Positions 11,916-22,425 of a stretch of DNA of 64,000 bases are shown here, piece by piece; position 1 is the first letter of the stretch, and every line of letters starts with the position of its first letter. The position numbers and the translations under genes are program-made. The DNA lies in assembly GCA_026214975.1 (NCBI GenBank), contig CM047805.1, positions 111,533,845 through 111,597,844 on the forward strand, in the 5' to 3' direction. The DNA comes from Gentiana macrophylla. Its lineage: Eukaryota; Streptophyta; Magnoliopsida; Gentianales; Gentianaceae. Below the pieces are notes generated by a model, which ran no database searches, was not told where the DNA came from, and saw only the letters and a list, made by a program, of their open reading frames with translations.

Positions 11916-12801
11916 CTGGCATCAAAAGCAGGTGATACCCGGCAATTATTAAATGGGATTCGATCTGACGGAGACACTTTCGATTACCCTGCGGACCGTG
12001 ACTTCTTCAACAACCTTATAGGTTCAGATAGTTATATTGCTTGCGAGGTAAACTCATTAAAAGTTGTTTTCTTATTTCTATAAGATATATGCTGACTGAG
12101 TAATAAACATTCCATTTGCAGCACATTGATGCATATGTGGGTCTATTAACTGCTCGTTTGGAGGCTTACCCGCAATGTTATCAGAAGCATGCGAGATGGT
12201 GCTATTCCACTTTTGCAAGGATTCTTGTGTCCAAATTAGATAAATGGGATGGTGATATAGATGTGGACTGTCCATAATAGCTATCGTTAGAAGCTTCTGC
12301 ATGGACCCAGAAAACAACTGCTTATGCTATCTGGACGATTAACGATCTGCATTGGGTGCTTGTGGTCATGTCAATCATTTATGGATGATCAGGGTATACG
12401 ACAGCCGATACGGACAAGATAATTCGAATTGCATAGATCCAACCATAGAGAATTGGTCTCGATACATGAGGGTACTATTATCGAGATCAGCAGATTGCAA
12501 AAAATCACAATGGATGCTCGATCCAGATCAACCATCATTTCGTAGAATGCTGCTCACCGAAAAAGAATGTCCTCAGACGAAGAATTGATACGTATAAAAC
12601 CTTATTTAAAAATGTTAATTTCAACAATTCAATTTCAAAATTTTTGACTTTAATATGCAGTAAGCTATGTGGGATTTTCACGCTGAATATTATGGAGCTT
12701 TTAATCATTAATGCGGCGAGGATAGATGAGCTGAATGACCAAACCATACATAGGTTCCGGAACAAAATGGCTGTAGATCTATTTACACGACATATAGGAG
12801 T
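11916..12801 (+). pseudogene. ULP1-like C48 cysteine peptidase, 3' part (MULE cargo)
   Basis: It continues the frame broken at 3006. The first exon reads to about 12047 and ends GAG|GTAAAC. The next starts after TTTGCAG at about 12121 and opens H-I-D-A-Y, a typical ULP1 entry. The His of the catalytic triad is in NDLHWVLVV (about 12340), the Asp in RVYDS (about 12390, other frame), and the Cys in SKLCGIF (about 12665, after an intron ending ATGCAG). The normal G-D-C-G is replaced by K-L-C-G. The tail FRNKMAVDLFTRHIGV matches the usual end of these proteins. Two stops near 12275 and several shifts make it a pseudogene. This family would remove SUMO from target proteins, but it is unlikely that this copy is active. 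Confidence 0.72.
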
Positions 12802-13015
12802 TTGATGTCTATTATCTCAACTTATGGCGTTGTAATATTTATACTATATTTTTTAGTTTGTTTTTTAGATCTAATCGGTGAAATGATAAGTATTAAAATC
12901 AAACATAGTTTAAAACATATAAAGAAAGAGAGTAATGATACATTGGCTTACATACGGGGCTTACAAACATAAAAAGAATGAGTAATGATACATTGAGATA
13001 ACAATAAGATGATGC

Positions 13016-13910
13016 TTAAATAAACCAAGGGTGATCATTAAATATGATAGGTGGGGTTTTCCAAACAATGTCATCCGTGTTATTTTCCGGTACCCCAAAG
13101 CTTCTAGCCATAGCCGTGATAAGAAATGGGAAAAAGATATAACCATCACCATGTCTCCCCCCGCTATCCTGTTAACCCTGTCCACGATGTGTCTTCCCAA
13201 GTTAACTCGATGATATAATACTGCGTATGCACGGATGTACATATCCAAGTTTGGTTGAACGTGATGTATGGTACCGTGGACTCGATTTGCAAGAAACATA
13301 AGCATGACACGTACCCACTCGGCATTTAATCTAGCTGGAATATATTCAACCAAACCATCATTTGTCTTTTCGTTAGGACCCCAAAGATGAGTCCCACCAA
13401 ATGCATCTACCAGTTCATACATCAAATCCCTCCATTGTCCAGCACAATCCTAGGATGATGCCTGAAAAATTCTTCACCGTCTGTGACTTCTGGAATGCCA
13501 TAGTAGTGGTTGATCCACCCAGCATCCAAACTAACGGACACGCCTCGCAGGCTTCGCGGTGTGCTTGCAGTCCTCCCCCAAAGTCTCCCACTTTGAACAA
13601 TTTCATAGTACTCATGAACGATAGACCGATTCATACTCACCGTTCCATCGGGGGTGTTTGTGAAACCAGACCACCCATTTCTGAGGAATCTGTCTCTCAA
13701 GCGTGTAGGCAGACTATCCCACGATAACCTCATCTCTGCAACTATAGCTCTACCAATCAAATTTGTCTCAAAATAATATCCATCCCCATAATCAGGGAAC
13801 ATAGTTAATAGTGTCTGCTCGTCATAGGATGCATCTTCCCTACCCTCATTATCAAACACAGGGGAATGCGGGTTCACATCAAGAGGGAAACCATAATCCG
13901 AGTCAGACGT
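13016..13910 (-). pseudogene. MULE extra gene, copy A (Athila-ORF-like plant transposon protein)
   Basis: Copy A is the most complete of four related sequences here. By comparison with copies B and C its start codon should be at 13910-13908, but this now reads ACG; an in-frame ATG lies upstream at 13999. In order: SYDEQTLLTMF, RSIVHEYYEIV, WINHYYGIPEV, FGGTHLWGPNEK, EWVRVMLMFLANRVHGTIHH, and a C-terminal PFLITAMARSFGVPE. These match the second ORF of the Athila element in this window (LVREFYANC, VINAKYGL, DAGVPEYGAD). Frameshifts sit near 13425 and in a six-G run near 13160. No catalytic residues are evident and the function is unknown. It lies divergent from copy B across the 179-bp repeats. 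Confidence 0.62.
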
Positions 13911-13994
13911 TTCGTTGGAAGCAAATAAACATATGTATTTGTAGGGAGATTTTGAGTGAAAAATTTGTCCGTTCTTGCATGAATATATGGGATG

Positions 13995-14025
13995 CCTCAT
14001 AGTATATATAGGGAGAATCGGGCGG
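13995..14025 (-). promoter_or_regulatory. TATA-like box upstream of copy A
   Basis: On the minus strand CTCCCTATATATACTATGAG lies about 90 bp before the expected start of copy A. The same sequence recurs at about 15952-15975 in front of the truncated copy D, so it predates the duplication. Confidence 0.5.
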
Positions 14026-14065
14026 GAATGAACATGGTGGTGAGTTATGACCATGGCAGGACACA

Positions 14066-14570
14066 CGTCAAGTGGTGGTGATTTATGACCGTTGGCAGGA
14101 CACATGGGTACAATGTCATGTCATGTCAATAGTCGTGCATGTTTTTACAATGATAATATTGCCTTCAAATTGCATCTTACGACGATAATATTGTCGTCAA
14201 ATGAGATTCCCTGCCAAGTGTGGTCGCTATCGGCGGGTCCCACACGTCAAGTGGTGGTGATTTATAACTGTAGGCAGGACACATGGGTACAATGTCATGT
14301 CTTGTCAACAGTCGTGCATGTTTTTACGACGATAATATTGCCGTCAAATTGCATCTTACGATGATAATATTGTCGTCAAACGAGATTCCCTGCCAAGTGT
14401 AGTCGTTATCGACGGGTCCCACGCGTCAAGTGGTGGTGATTTATGACCGTAGGCAGGACACATGGGTACAGTGTCATGTCTTGTCAACAGTCGTGCATAT
14501 TTTTACGACGATAATATTGCCGTCAAATGGCCTCTTATGTTGATAATATTGTCACCAGTCGTGCATGGGG
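14066..14570. repeat. 179-bp tandem repeat between divergent genes A and B
   Basis: CGTCAAGTGGTGGTGATTTA starts units at 14066, 14245 and 14424, an exact 179-bp period. Each unit holds two copies of a dyad of the type GACGATAATATTGTCGTC (or ...GCCGTC) and a GGCAGGACACATGGGTACA block. The array fills most of the space between the starts of copies A and B, suggesting shared upstream regulatory DNA. Confidence 0.85.
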
Positions 14571-14705
14571 TCTAGGGATAATGCATAGGGTGAGAAGATA
14601 AGAGGTCTCCCCTATATATATGATGCATCCATCCCTATAGTCAAGCAAACAAGTCTTTCACATTGTTTCTCTATACAAACATATTTGTTTTGTTCATTCC
14701 AACGA

Positions 14706-15589
14706 ATGTCTGACCCGGATTCTCCCAATTGGTATGATAACCCGCACTGCCCAGTGTTTGTCAATGAAGATGATGAAAACGTGTCTTACGACGAGCAGAC
14801 ACTCTTAACTCTGTTCCATGATCCAGTGGAAATGCGATAATTCAAGTTATGCTGGATAGCTAGAGCTGTAGTTGGAGAGAGGAGGCTTGTATGGGATAGT
14901 CTTGCCACCAGGTTTGCAAGAAAATTAGATCGAATTGGGTGGAATGGTTTTGCAAACAGCCCCGATGCTACCATGACCATGACTCGGTCTGTTGTTCGTG
15001 AGTTCTATTTGGTTTTCAGTAAAATGACCCTTTTTAGGCATTTTGAAGCATCACACCCAACAGTAGGCGTTACCGTCGGTTTCAATGTGGATTGGATCAA
15101 CCGTTACTATGGCATCGAAGAAGTCCCAGTCGGTGAATGCTTTTTCAAAAGTGGAATCCTTGTTTAGGCCACGATGAATTGGTTTATAATCTGGCTCATA
15201 CATTTGGTGGGACTCGTCATTGGCGTCCTAACGAAAAATTTGCAGGTGGTTTATATGAAAATATTCCTGGTGTATTTGCTGCCGAGTGGGTCTGTGTCTT
15301 GCTTGAGTTTCTTGCGAATCACGTTCATGGTACCATACATCACCATCAACCAAGTTTTGATTTGTACGTTCTTGCTTACGCAATTCTCACTAAGCGAGTT
15401 AACATGGGAAGATACATTATTTGTAGGCTGAAACAAATATCCATGATGTGGCACGGTGATGGATATATATATTACCCATTTCTTATCACGGATGCGTGTA
15501 GACGATTTGGGGTCCCGGAGTACGACACGGATGACAAAGCTAGCCAATCCGACCCTATCATCTTTCATCATCATCCACCATCCTGGTAG
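14706..15589 (+). pseudogene. MULE extra gene, copy B (Athila-ORF-like plant transposon protein)
   Basis: It starts with ATG-TCT-GAC, the start I take as ancestral for the family, followed by NPHCPVF and SYDEQTLLTLF. Further on are RSVVREFYLVF, WINRYYGIEEV, FGGTRHWRPNEK, LEFLANHVHGTIHHHQPSFD and ITDACRRFGVPEYDTDDK, the same order as in copy A. A stop at about 14838 and a frameshift near 15150 break it. A TATA-like CCTATATATATGATG lies about 95 bp upstream. The length without the breaks is near 295 residues. The function is unknown; the family is placed by similarity to the Athila ORF at 32423. Confidence 0.62.
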
Positions 15590-15784
15590 AAGTCGTATCT
15601 CGGATGTCATCATTAATGTTATCTTGGTAAAAGTCGTTCCTGGTGGTGACGACTGTATCATCTTGTGTGTGAAAAATTTTACACACATAATTAAAGGCAT
15701 TTTGTGTAACAAGTATCTATATCGAGCTTGTGTGTGGTATCTATTTATGATTTCAGTTTTTTCTTTTTAGTATCATCTTGCTTT

Positions 15785-15866
15785 ATGATCTTCCCTTCCC
15801 TCATTATCAAACACAGGGGCATGCGGGTTTACCCAAAGAGGGAATAAATAATCCGAGTTAGACATG
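15785..15866 (-). pseudogene. MULE extra gene, copy D (5' fragment only)
   Basis: On the minus strand this matches the first codons of copy A (VNPHAPVFDNEGRED), and here the expected ATG-TCT start survives at 15866. Similarity continues through the leader and TATA box to about 15990. The rest of the gene is missing. With copy C it repeats the divergent arrangement of A and B. Confidence 0.62.
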
Positions 15867-16080
15867 AGGTGGTATGCTCTTAATCAAATGTATTTGTAGG
15901 AAGATTTTGAGTCATCCCATTGTTCATTCTTGCTTGATTATTTGGGATGTCTCGTAGTATATATAGGGAGAATGGGGCGGTTCGCGTTCATGGGGTATAG
16001 GGATTTTAACGCCATTATTATTTTTGGATATATGGTCTCTTACGACGATAGTATTATCGTCAAACGAGATTCCCTGCCAT

Positions 16081-16440
16081 GTGTGCTCGCTGGCGGCAGG
16101 TCCCACACATCAAGTGGTGGTGATTTATGACCATAGGCAGGACATATGGGTGCAGTGTCAGGTCTTTTCACCAATCGTATCATGTTTTTAGGATGATAAT
16201 ATTGCCGTCAAATGGCCTCTTACGAGGATAGTATTGTCGTCAAATGAGAGTCACTTCCATGTGTGGTCGCTGTCGGCGGGTCCCACACATCAAGTGGTGG
16301 TGATTTATGACCGTAGGCAGGGCATATGGGTGCAGTGTCAGGTCTTGTCACCAGTCATATCATGTTTTTACGACGATAATATTTCCGTCAAATGGCCTCT
16401 TACGAGGATAGTATTGCCGTCAAATGGCCTATTATGACTT
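16081..16440. repeat. 180-bp tandem repeat between divergent copies D and C
   Basis: CATCAAGTGGTGGTGATTTA starts units at 16107 and 16287. The sequence is clearly the same as the 179-bp array at 14066-14570, including the GATAATATTG...GTC dyads, but less regular. Confidence 0.82.
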
Positions 16441-16518
16441 CCCATAAGTAAAATCCTATATATTGTCCGATCATTTATGAAATGACTCATCCCTCTCATT
16501 TCCCTTATAGTATATTCA

Positions 16519-17358
16519 ATGTCTAACCCGCATGCTCCTGTGTTCATTCCCATTGACGAAATGGATCTGTCATTGGACGAGCAGTCTCTCATAAGCCGTT
16601 TCACAACCAAAGAGGAGAGGCATGAGTACGTGGCTAACTGGATGGCAAGAGTTGTTGTTCCAGAGAGGTGATTGAATATGGAGAGTCTACCTTGTTTGAT
16701 CAAAAACTTGTTCCGAGATAATGGATGGCATGGTGTCCCCCCATAGCCCATTAAGCTTTCATCACGCGAATCGGTCTATTGTGCGTGAATTCTACGCTTG
16801 TGTAGCTACGGTAGGGCTCATTGAACGGTGCGTCACAGTGTGAGGCGTTCCCGTCATTTTGGATAATACATGGATCAACGACGAGTATGCAATTCCAGAA
16901 TATCATCAAGGTTTGGATTTCTTTCTTTTTCTAGATGTTCCTGAACTACTACAACATGACATGGCTGCCTTATTTGGGGAGACCCATTTGTGGGAACGCG
17001 TGAGGTCAGCCTGGCCTACCTGCCCTAAACCATGGTCCTGGTATGGTCCATTCCTTCCTTTCCTGACTATATTTCTTGCCAGCAATATGTATGGTACAGT
17101 CAACTACACGGCACCGTCATTTGATTTGTACGCGCTTGCGTACGCATCTATTGCTTCTTACTTCAACGTCGGAGAGTATATTCTGTCTAGGATTTGTCAG
17201 ATAGCAATGGGAAATACAGGCGAAGTATATATATATTTTTCCCGTATTTGATCACAGCTATGTGTGTGAGGTCAGCCCGGGTGCCGGAATATGATGATGA
17301 TGACGTTACATATGGTCATGATGACGTTATCACCTTCGAAAATTTTAATGATGAATGA
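16519..17358 (+). pseudogene. MULE extra gene, copy C (Athila-ORF-like plant transposon protein)
   Basis: It starts ATG-TCT-AAC with NPHAPVFIPIDE and LDEQSLISRF. Later blocks are NRSIVREFYACVA, WINDEYAIPEY, LFGETHLWE, LASNMYGTVNYTAPSFDLYA and ITAMCVRSARVPEYDDDD. It is more diverged than A and B, especially the loop after THLW. A stop at about 16670, a shift near 16845 and a shift in the TA-rich stretch near 17235 disable it. RSIVREFYACV is strikingly close to LVREFYANC of the Athila ORF at 32423. Confidence 0.6.
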
Positions 17359-18017
17359 AGTAAACATAGATGAGTTCAATAATCCGGTTAACGGTTTATT
17401 TAAGTAACATTGTCTACTAGTTTGATGAATTCTTATTTAATTTGATGTTTACAACTTTAGAGTACCTCTGTAGTGACCACCCTTGGTTTGTTTAAGTATT
17501 TTATCGTATTTATTGTTTGCTTTTACAGATTTGTGTGTGAGGTCATCGAGTTATGTTCTCCATCGCTATGTATTTTTTCCACTAAGATGGCATTGTCATT
17601 TTAAAAAAGTGATTTGACGACTGATTTAAGAAAAGCTAAAGATGAAGCTAAAACAAAACCCTACTGATATATTGGACGATCCAAATTACTGATAGCTTAA
17701 ATGAAGATGAATGTAGAGCTGAAAGGTAACACATCTAGTTAGGTGAGAAGTTTTTTTTACAAGTTTTGGTTTTTGGGGAGAGGAATTAATTTCTTTACGT
17801 GAATTAATTGGGGTTTGGAATGGGAGTATTTGGGGGAGTGGGGAGTGGGGTTCGGCATATATAAAGCTACAGCACCATGTGGATATAGTATTCTAAATAG
17901 CCATGCAAGCATTCAAAAAGTTGAGCGAAACATAAATGATTACATAACATTGTTCTCGAAAAGACAAAGCTAAACTTGTCATTCTTTTCATACATCAAAT
18001 TAACAATCTAAATTATA
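17359..18017. other. MULE interior without a gene
   Basis: AT-rich. I see no coding frame and no repeat shared with its surroundings. Confidence 0.5.
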
Positions 18018-20789
18018 CTATACATTGAGTGGGCCAGCCAAATGAAGTGGTGGAGGACATTTGTCTTTTTTGTGTCCAGGAAGACCTCAATTTGAACATT
18101 TTTTGATACGCCGGCAGACCGAAAGTATCCTCCTAATCTTGGCAGCTTTACGTTCTCTGTTTGAACGTATCCTCTTAGTTCTACGTCGGCCTCATTTTCG
18201 TCCATGCCATACCCGGTCTCCCGACACATTATCCCTCTCAATAGGTGGAAGAATAACATCTGCTCGAACATTATATGGGAGTTTCCAATGTTCTTCAACA
18301 AGAACATGAAACATGCGGCCTTCATAAATACGTTTGAAGCACACCACTTTGAAATAAGGATGACAACCGTCATAAATATTCAAACGACGTTCTACGACAG
18401 CTGCAGCGGCATGTACACATGGTAGGCTATGTGCTTGCCACTCTCCACAATAGCACTTCTGGTCGTAGAGATTAACTCTGCTGCTGCTATCAAGGTTCGA
18501 CACCTGAAACTCAACGGCGTCGATGGGATAGAGCGTGAAGTTTATTCTACGATTAACCGTATCCATCACCTTCGTTTCAACTCTTGGTGCTAATACACTA
18601 CTACAACCGTATGCTAACTCTCTCTGCTTATGATACCAACATTGTAACATCTTCCTAACGAATTCAAGCATATTCGTTATATTCATGTTCTGTGCCTCGA
18701 GAAGCACATCGTTGAAGCTCTCAGCATAGTTGCTTGTCATGATAGCGTATCGCGTTCCAGGAAAATGTGCCCTTGCCCAGTATTTCACTCCGATATTCTC
18801 CAAATAAGTATGAACCTCCGTATCTTTTGCTTAGTCTCTTCAAACAATATTTTGAATTCCCGTTCTGAACAAGTGTAAGCTGCTTTCTTCAATGTTATTG
18901 GACAATATATTTTCTTACCGTAAGTGTCATTTACGTTCATGTCAAGGTGGTGGTAGCAATATCCATGGAAAGCATCTGGAAACAATCTTTCAAGGGAAGA
19001 CTTGATTGCCTGATTTCTATCCGAGACAAATGACAAATCTCCCAGATCCTCACGTTCTCAGATTGCCTTCTTCAAGTGGTTAAAGAAATACGTCCACGAA
19101 TCATTGCTCTCACCGTTGGCTATGCCAACGGCCAATGGAAACAAGTGATCACCCGCATCTACTCCGACAGCAACTAATAAAGTCCCCCCATACTTATTCT
19201 TCAAATGAGTACCATCTACGCATAGTATAGGATGTCAAAATTTGAATCCAACAATACTAGGTCCCAACGACATAAAACAATACTTGAAACTAACCATTCT
19301 ATCCCTTTCTATGTCCGTCATTGTATTGGCATTTGCTTCCTTAAGCATGTGAAAGTAGCCAACCATCTTAGTATAAGACTGTTCTGGAGTTCCACCAATC
19401 AGACGTAAAGACTCTTGTATACATCAATAAGCTTGGTCATAACTAAGGGATAAGCCGAATTCTTTATTCACCGCAACTTGGACCTTCTTTGCTTTAAATT
19501 TTCCCTTAAGTTCAATAATGTCGTTCCTTACCAAAAGGCCTATAGAAGAAGGTGTGGCTTGAGCATGCTGATTAGTTATGCTTTCCAGTCCACATGTATG
19601 TTTTGCCTCATACTCGGTTATCTTGAAATAGTGGACATCGTCACCCTTATCCTTCCTACCATTCATATTTATTCGATCGCTTACATTCCAAATACAGTTT
19701 ATCCTTATTAGATCTTTTCAGTTTGAACTGATACCTATTCTTCATTACGTGATATCGTAATATGTCACACATCTCATCTTTATTTTTGAACAACTTTCCA
19801 ACATACAAACCATCTTCGTCTTCAATGGTAATTGTCCCTATGCTAGAGCACAACGGTATTTCAATTGGCAGAAGATTGTCTCCAAAATCACCTAAATCAC
19901 TCTCTCCGTCACGACTACTAATGCCATATGTGTGTCGGGATTCAACATGGTGTGCAACACTGTGATTTAAAAACAAACCGCTTAGGCCAAAACTTGGTTG
20001 AACTGGAATAGTCGGAACACTACAATTCGTTGTAGGTGGAGCGTTATGACTCGTATTCAGAATTTGGGGTCCACCACGTAATCGACGACTTGTATTCAAA
20101 ACTGGTATAGTCGGAGTTGTCGTATCGTCGTTAAAAGGTTGACTAGAGCTACCAAATAGTAGTTCAGTGAATGATGTATTCGGTACCTCACTAAGTATAT
20201 GACCAGACGAGTATGGTGTATCAGAAACCCCATAATCTGGCATATGATCCGATCGATCTCTTCCATTATCAAGAGTATAAATATCAGGAACCCTTGCTGA
20301 GAAAATCTCTGGTTGAGCACAACGAACAAGATTGTCATCGTTACTTGGAAAATCTTCACCGTAGTTTTCTTCATTTAAATCAATCATGCACTCATTTTAA
20401 TCAATCATGGTCTCATTCATATCTCTCGGAGGATCATAACTAACCACTTTTTTGGCATCAACACATAGTTTCACGGGAATATTTGCTAATGTTTCACAAA
20501 TGTAACCGTACCATGAGTCATCGTCAGAAATCTCAACAGGAGGCGTTTGGTGTGTTCCACCGGTCGTGTACAATGCTTTAATGCTCACCTTATACCCAAG
20601 AGGATCAATGCCAGCTCTCTTGTAAATTTTCTCCGTCAATTGGTCAAATGAAATATTCCTGTTCACGCAAGTGATATAAGCAGTTCCATTCGAATAAGAC
20701 CATTCTTTACCGGATTTTTGATTCCACTTCCCATTCAAAGTAAATGAAATACTCAACATGTTGTCACCTGAGAAAAAATCAATAACCAC
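18018..20789 (-). pseudogene. mudrA: mudrA-type MULE transposase
   Basis: This is the transposase that would cut and paste the MULE in the nucleus. From the N-terminus: an N-terminal plant MULE domain (20789-20400); a long Ser/Thr/Asn-rich linker; the MuDR DNA-binding domain (LFKNKDEMCDILRYHVMKN, about 19790); the YEAKHTC zinc motif (about 19610); and the MULE DDE core. The core has VDGTHLKNKYGGTLLVA (first Asp, about 19220), SDRNQAIKSSL (second Asp, about 19020) and MTSNYAESFN (Glu, about 18735). A SWIM zinc finger follows, with YCGEWQAHSLPCVHA near 18430. The last zinc knuckle has a TGA (18087-18089) where its second Cys should be. Stops at about 20390, 19670, 19420 and 19240 and several shifts show it is dead. 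A start at 20759 (MLSISFTLNG) is as likely as 20789. Confidence 0.88.
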
Positions 20790-20964
20790 TCGTCAGTATC
20801 CACAAGTAATTTGAAACTTTGAAATATGTCCGTGTAAGCATATGTGTTATATATATATATATATAAGTGTGTGTGTATGTATAGGTGTGTGTGTATATCT
20901 ATATATAGGGAAATAGTACACACACATACATATAAATATAATGACAACTCTACGTATATAATCT

Positions 20965-20996
<32 letters not shown>

Positions 20997-21202
20997 AGTT
21001 ACAACTTTGGACAATATGAAAATGAACTCGACACGACTACGATATCCAATGTACATATATACATGACACAAACAATATCCGTTTGTGACTGTATATATTT
21101 ATACATACCATACACAAACAAAAACACACGATATCTGAACCCTTATGATATTCATTTATGACAGTGTGTGTGTGTGTGTGTATGTCTATATATATATATA
21201 TA
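20790..21202. repeat. TA/TG microsatellite-rich MULE sub-terminal DNA
   Basis: (TA)n at about 20850-20865, 20965-20992 and 21188-21202, and (TG)n at 21165-21180. The motif TCCGTTTGTGAC occurs here (about 21078) and again at 40592, on the far side of the copia insertion, consistent with one continuous sub-terminal region before insertion. Confidence 0.7.
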
Positions 21203-21509
21203 TGTGGAAATATTGGAAATATTAATCATATCTATGTCACTTATGTAACATGACATATTAATTGTATTATATAAACAATTAATATGTCATAAAGTAACTC
21301 TATTTTGTCTATGTAATAGCCGAACTGACATATTAATTAATATAAACAATTAATATGTCATAAAGTAACTCTATTTTGTCTCTTAGTAACTTTTACTTTA
21401 CTAGCTAGGACCTTCTCATTCATGCTTGTATCTATTTATACCCATTCTTTAAACATGAATAAACAAGTTGAGTTTACTCTAGTATTATTACTTTCTCAAA
21501 CTCTCTTCA
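21203..21509 (+). repeat. copia 5' LTR
   Basis: 307 bp, TGTGG...TTCA. It has an extra internal repeat of about 30 bp (ACATATTAATT...AACTCTATTTTG) compared with the 3' LTR. A TATA-like CTATTTATAC is near 21432. Confidence 0.92.
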
Positions 21510-21522
21510 TGGTATCAGAGCC
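21510..21522 (+). other. copia primer-binding site
   Basis: TGGTATCAGAGCC directly follows the LTR and is complementary to the 3' end of plant initiator tRNA-Met. Confidence 0.93.
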
Positions 21523-21566
21523 ATAATCGTCTTTAATCCGCTGCAAAATCTCCTATCTTTTCAAGA

Positions 21567-22425
21567 ATGTCTTCTTTATCTGAAGCTTTTTCACCCTCAG
21601 TAGAGTCCTAGCAGCCTCAGCAGATTGGGGTCACTGAAAACTCTTCATTTACGAATCATAGACTTGTTGGCAACAACTACATGCTATGGTCAAGGTCTAT
21701 GAAGATGTATATCTCCGGCCAGAGCAAGATGGGATACCTATCTGGCTCCAAACCTGCCCCTGCTGAAACTGACCCCAAGTTTGAAGCATGGGATACAAAA
21801 AATAACCAAGTCATGACCATCCTCACGAGGTCAATGACAAAAGAGATCAGTGAGAACTTCATGATGTATGATACTGCAAAGGAAATCTGGGACATTAATG
21901 CAGAGACCTTTACTCAAAAAAGGACAATACATCAGAGGTCTATGATCTTGAAACTCAAATCCAAAATTGCGAGGCAGGGGATCATGCAGAACTCAAGATT
22001 TCAACCAACTATCTAAGGCATGGCAACACTTAGATATGTTGGAAACTCACCAATGGAATGATGTACGGGATGCTACCTTGTACATGGACATCATTGAGAA
22101 AAAGAGGGTATTCAAGTTCCTCACTGGACTGAACCCATCTCTTGATGATTTTAGAGGAAGAGTCCTTGCTACTAAACCACTCCCCAATCTCAAGTCTGTG
22201 TTTGCTGAAGTCAAACATGAGGAAAGCAGGAGAAAACTGATGCTGCAAAGCAACCCTGCTGATCATCCTACTGAGAGCTCAGCACTGATGGTTGTCAGGA
22301 AGCCTGCTGAGGTTACTGAGGTCTACAGAAGGCCTATTGAGAAGACATGAAAGTTGTTCTGTGACCACTGCAAACGCACAAATCACACAAATGACAATTG
22401 CTGGAAACTACATGGTAAGCCTAAC
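21567..22425 (+). pseudogene. copia gag, N-terminal part
   Basis: It starts MSSLSEAFSP. A TAG stop follows near 21608 where CAG (Gln) fits. The copia gag signature LVGNNYMLWSRSMKMYIS is followed by TKNNQVMTILTRSM, and a frameshift lies near 22000. A CX2CX4HX4C zinc knuckle (FCDHCKRTNHTNDNC, about 22358-22402) comes just before the point where the Athila element entered (22425). Gag forms the particle that packages the RNA. The frame resumes at 37015. Confidence 0.82.

Noticed and set aside
13031..13727. Plus-strand frames opposite copy A
   Set aside because: Antisense of the copy A reading frame, which has homologues in B, C and the Athila ORF.
14066..16440. ATAATATTG repeats as a geminivirus-like origin (TAATATTAC)
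   Set aside because: The nonanucleotide is not present and there is no Rep-like gene or stem-loop of that type.
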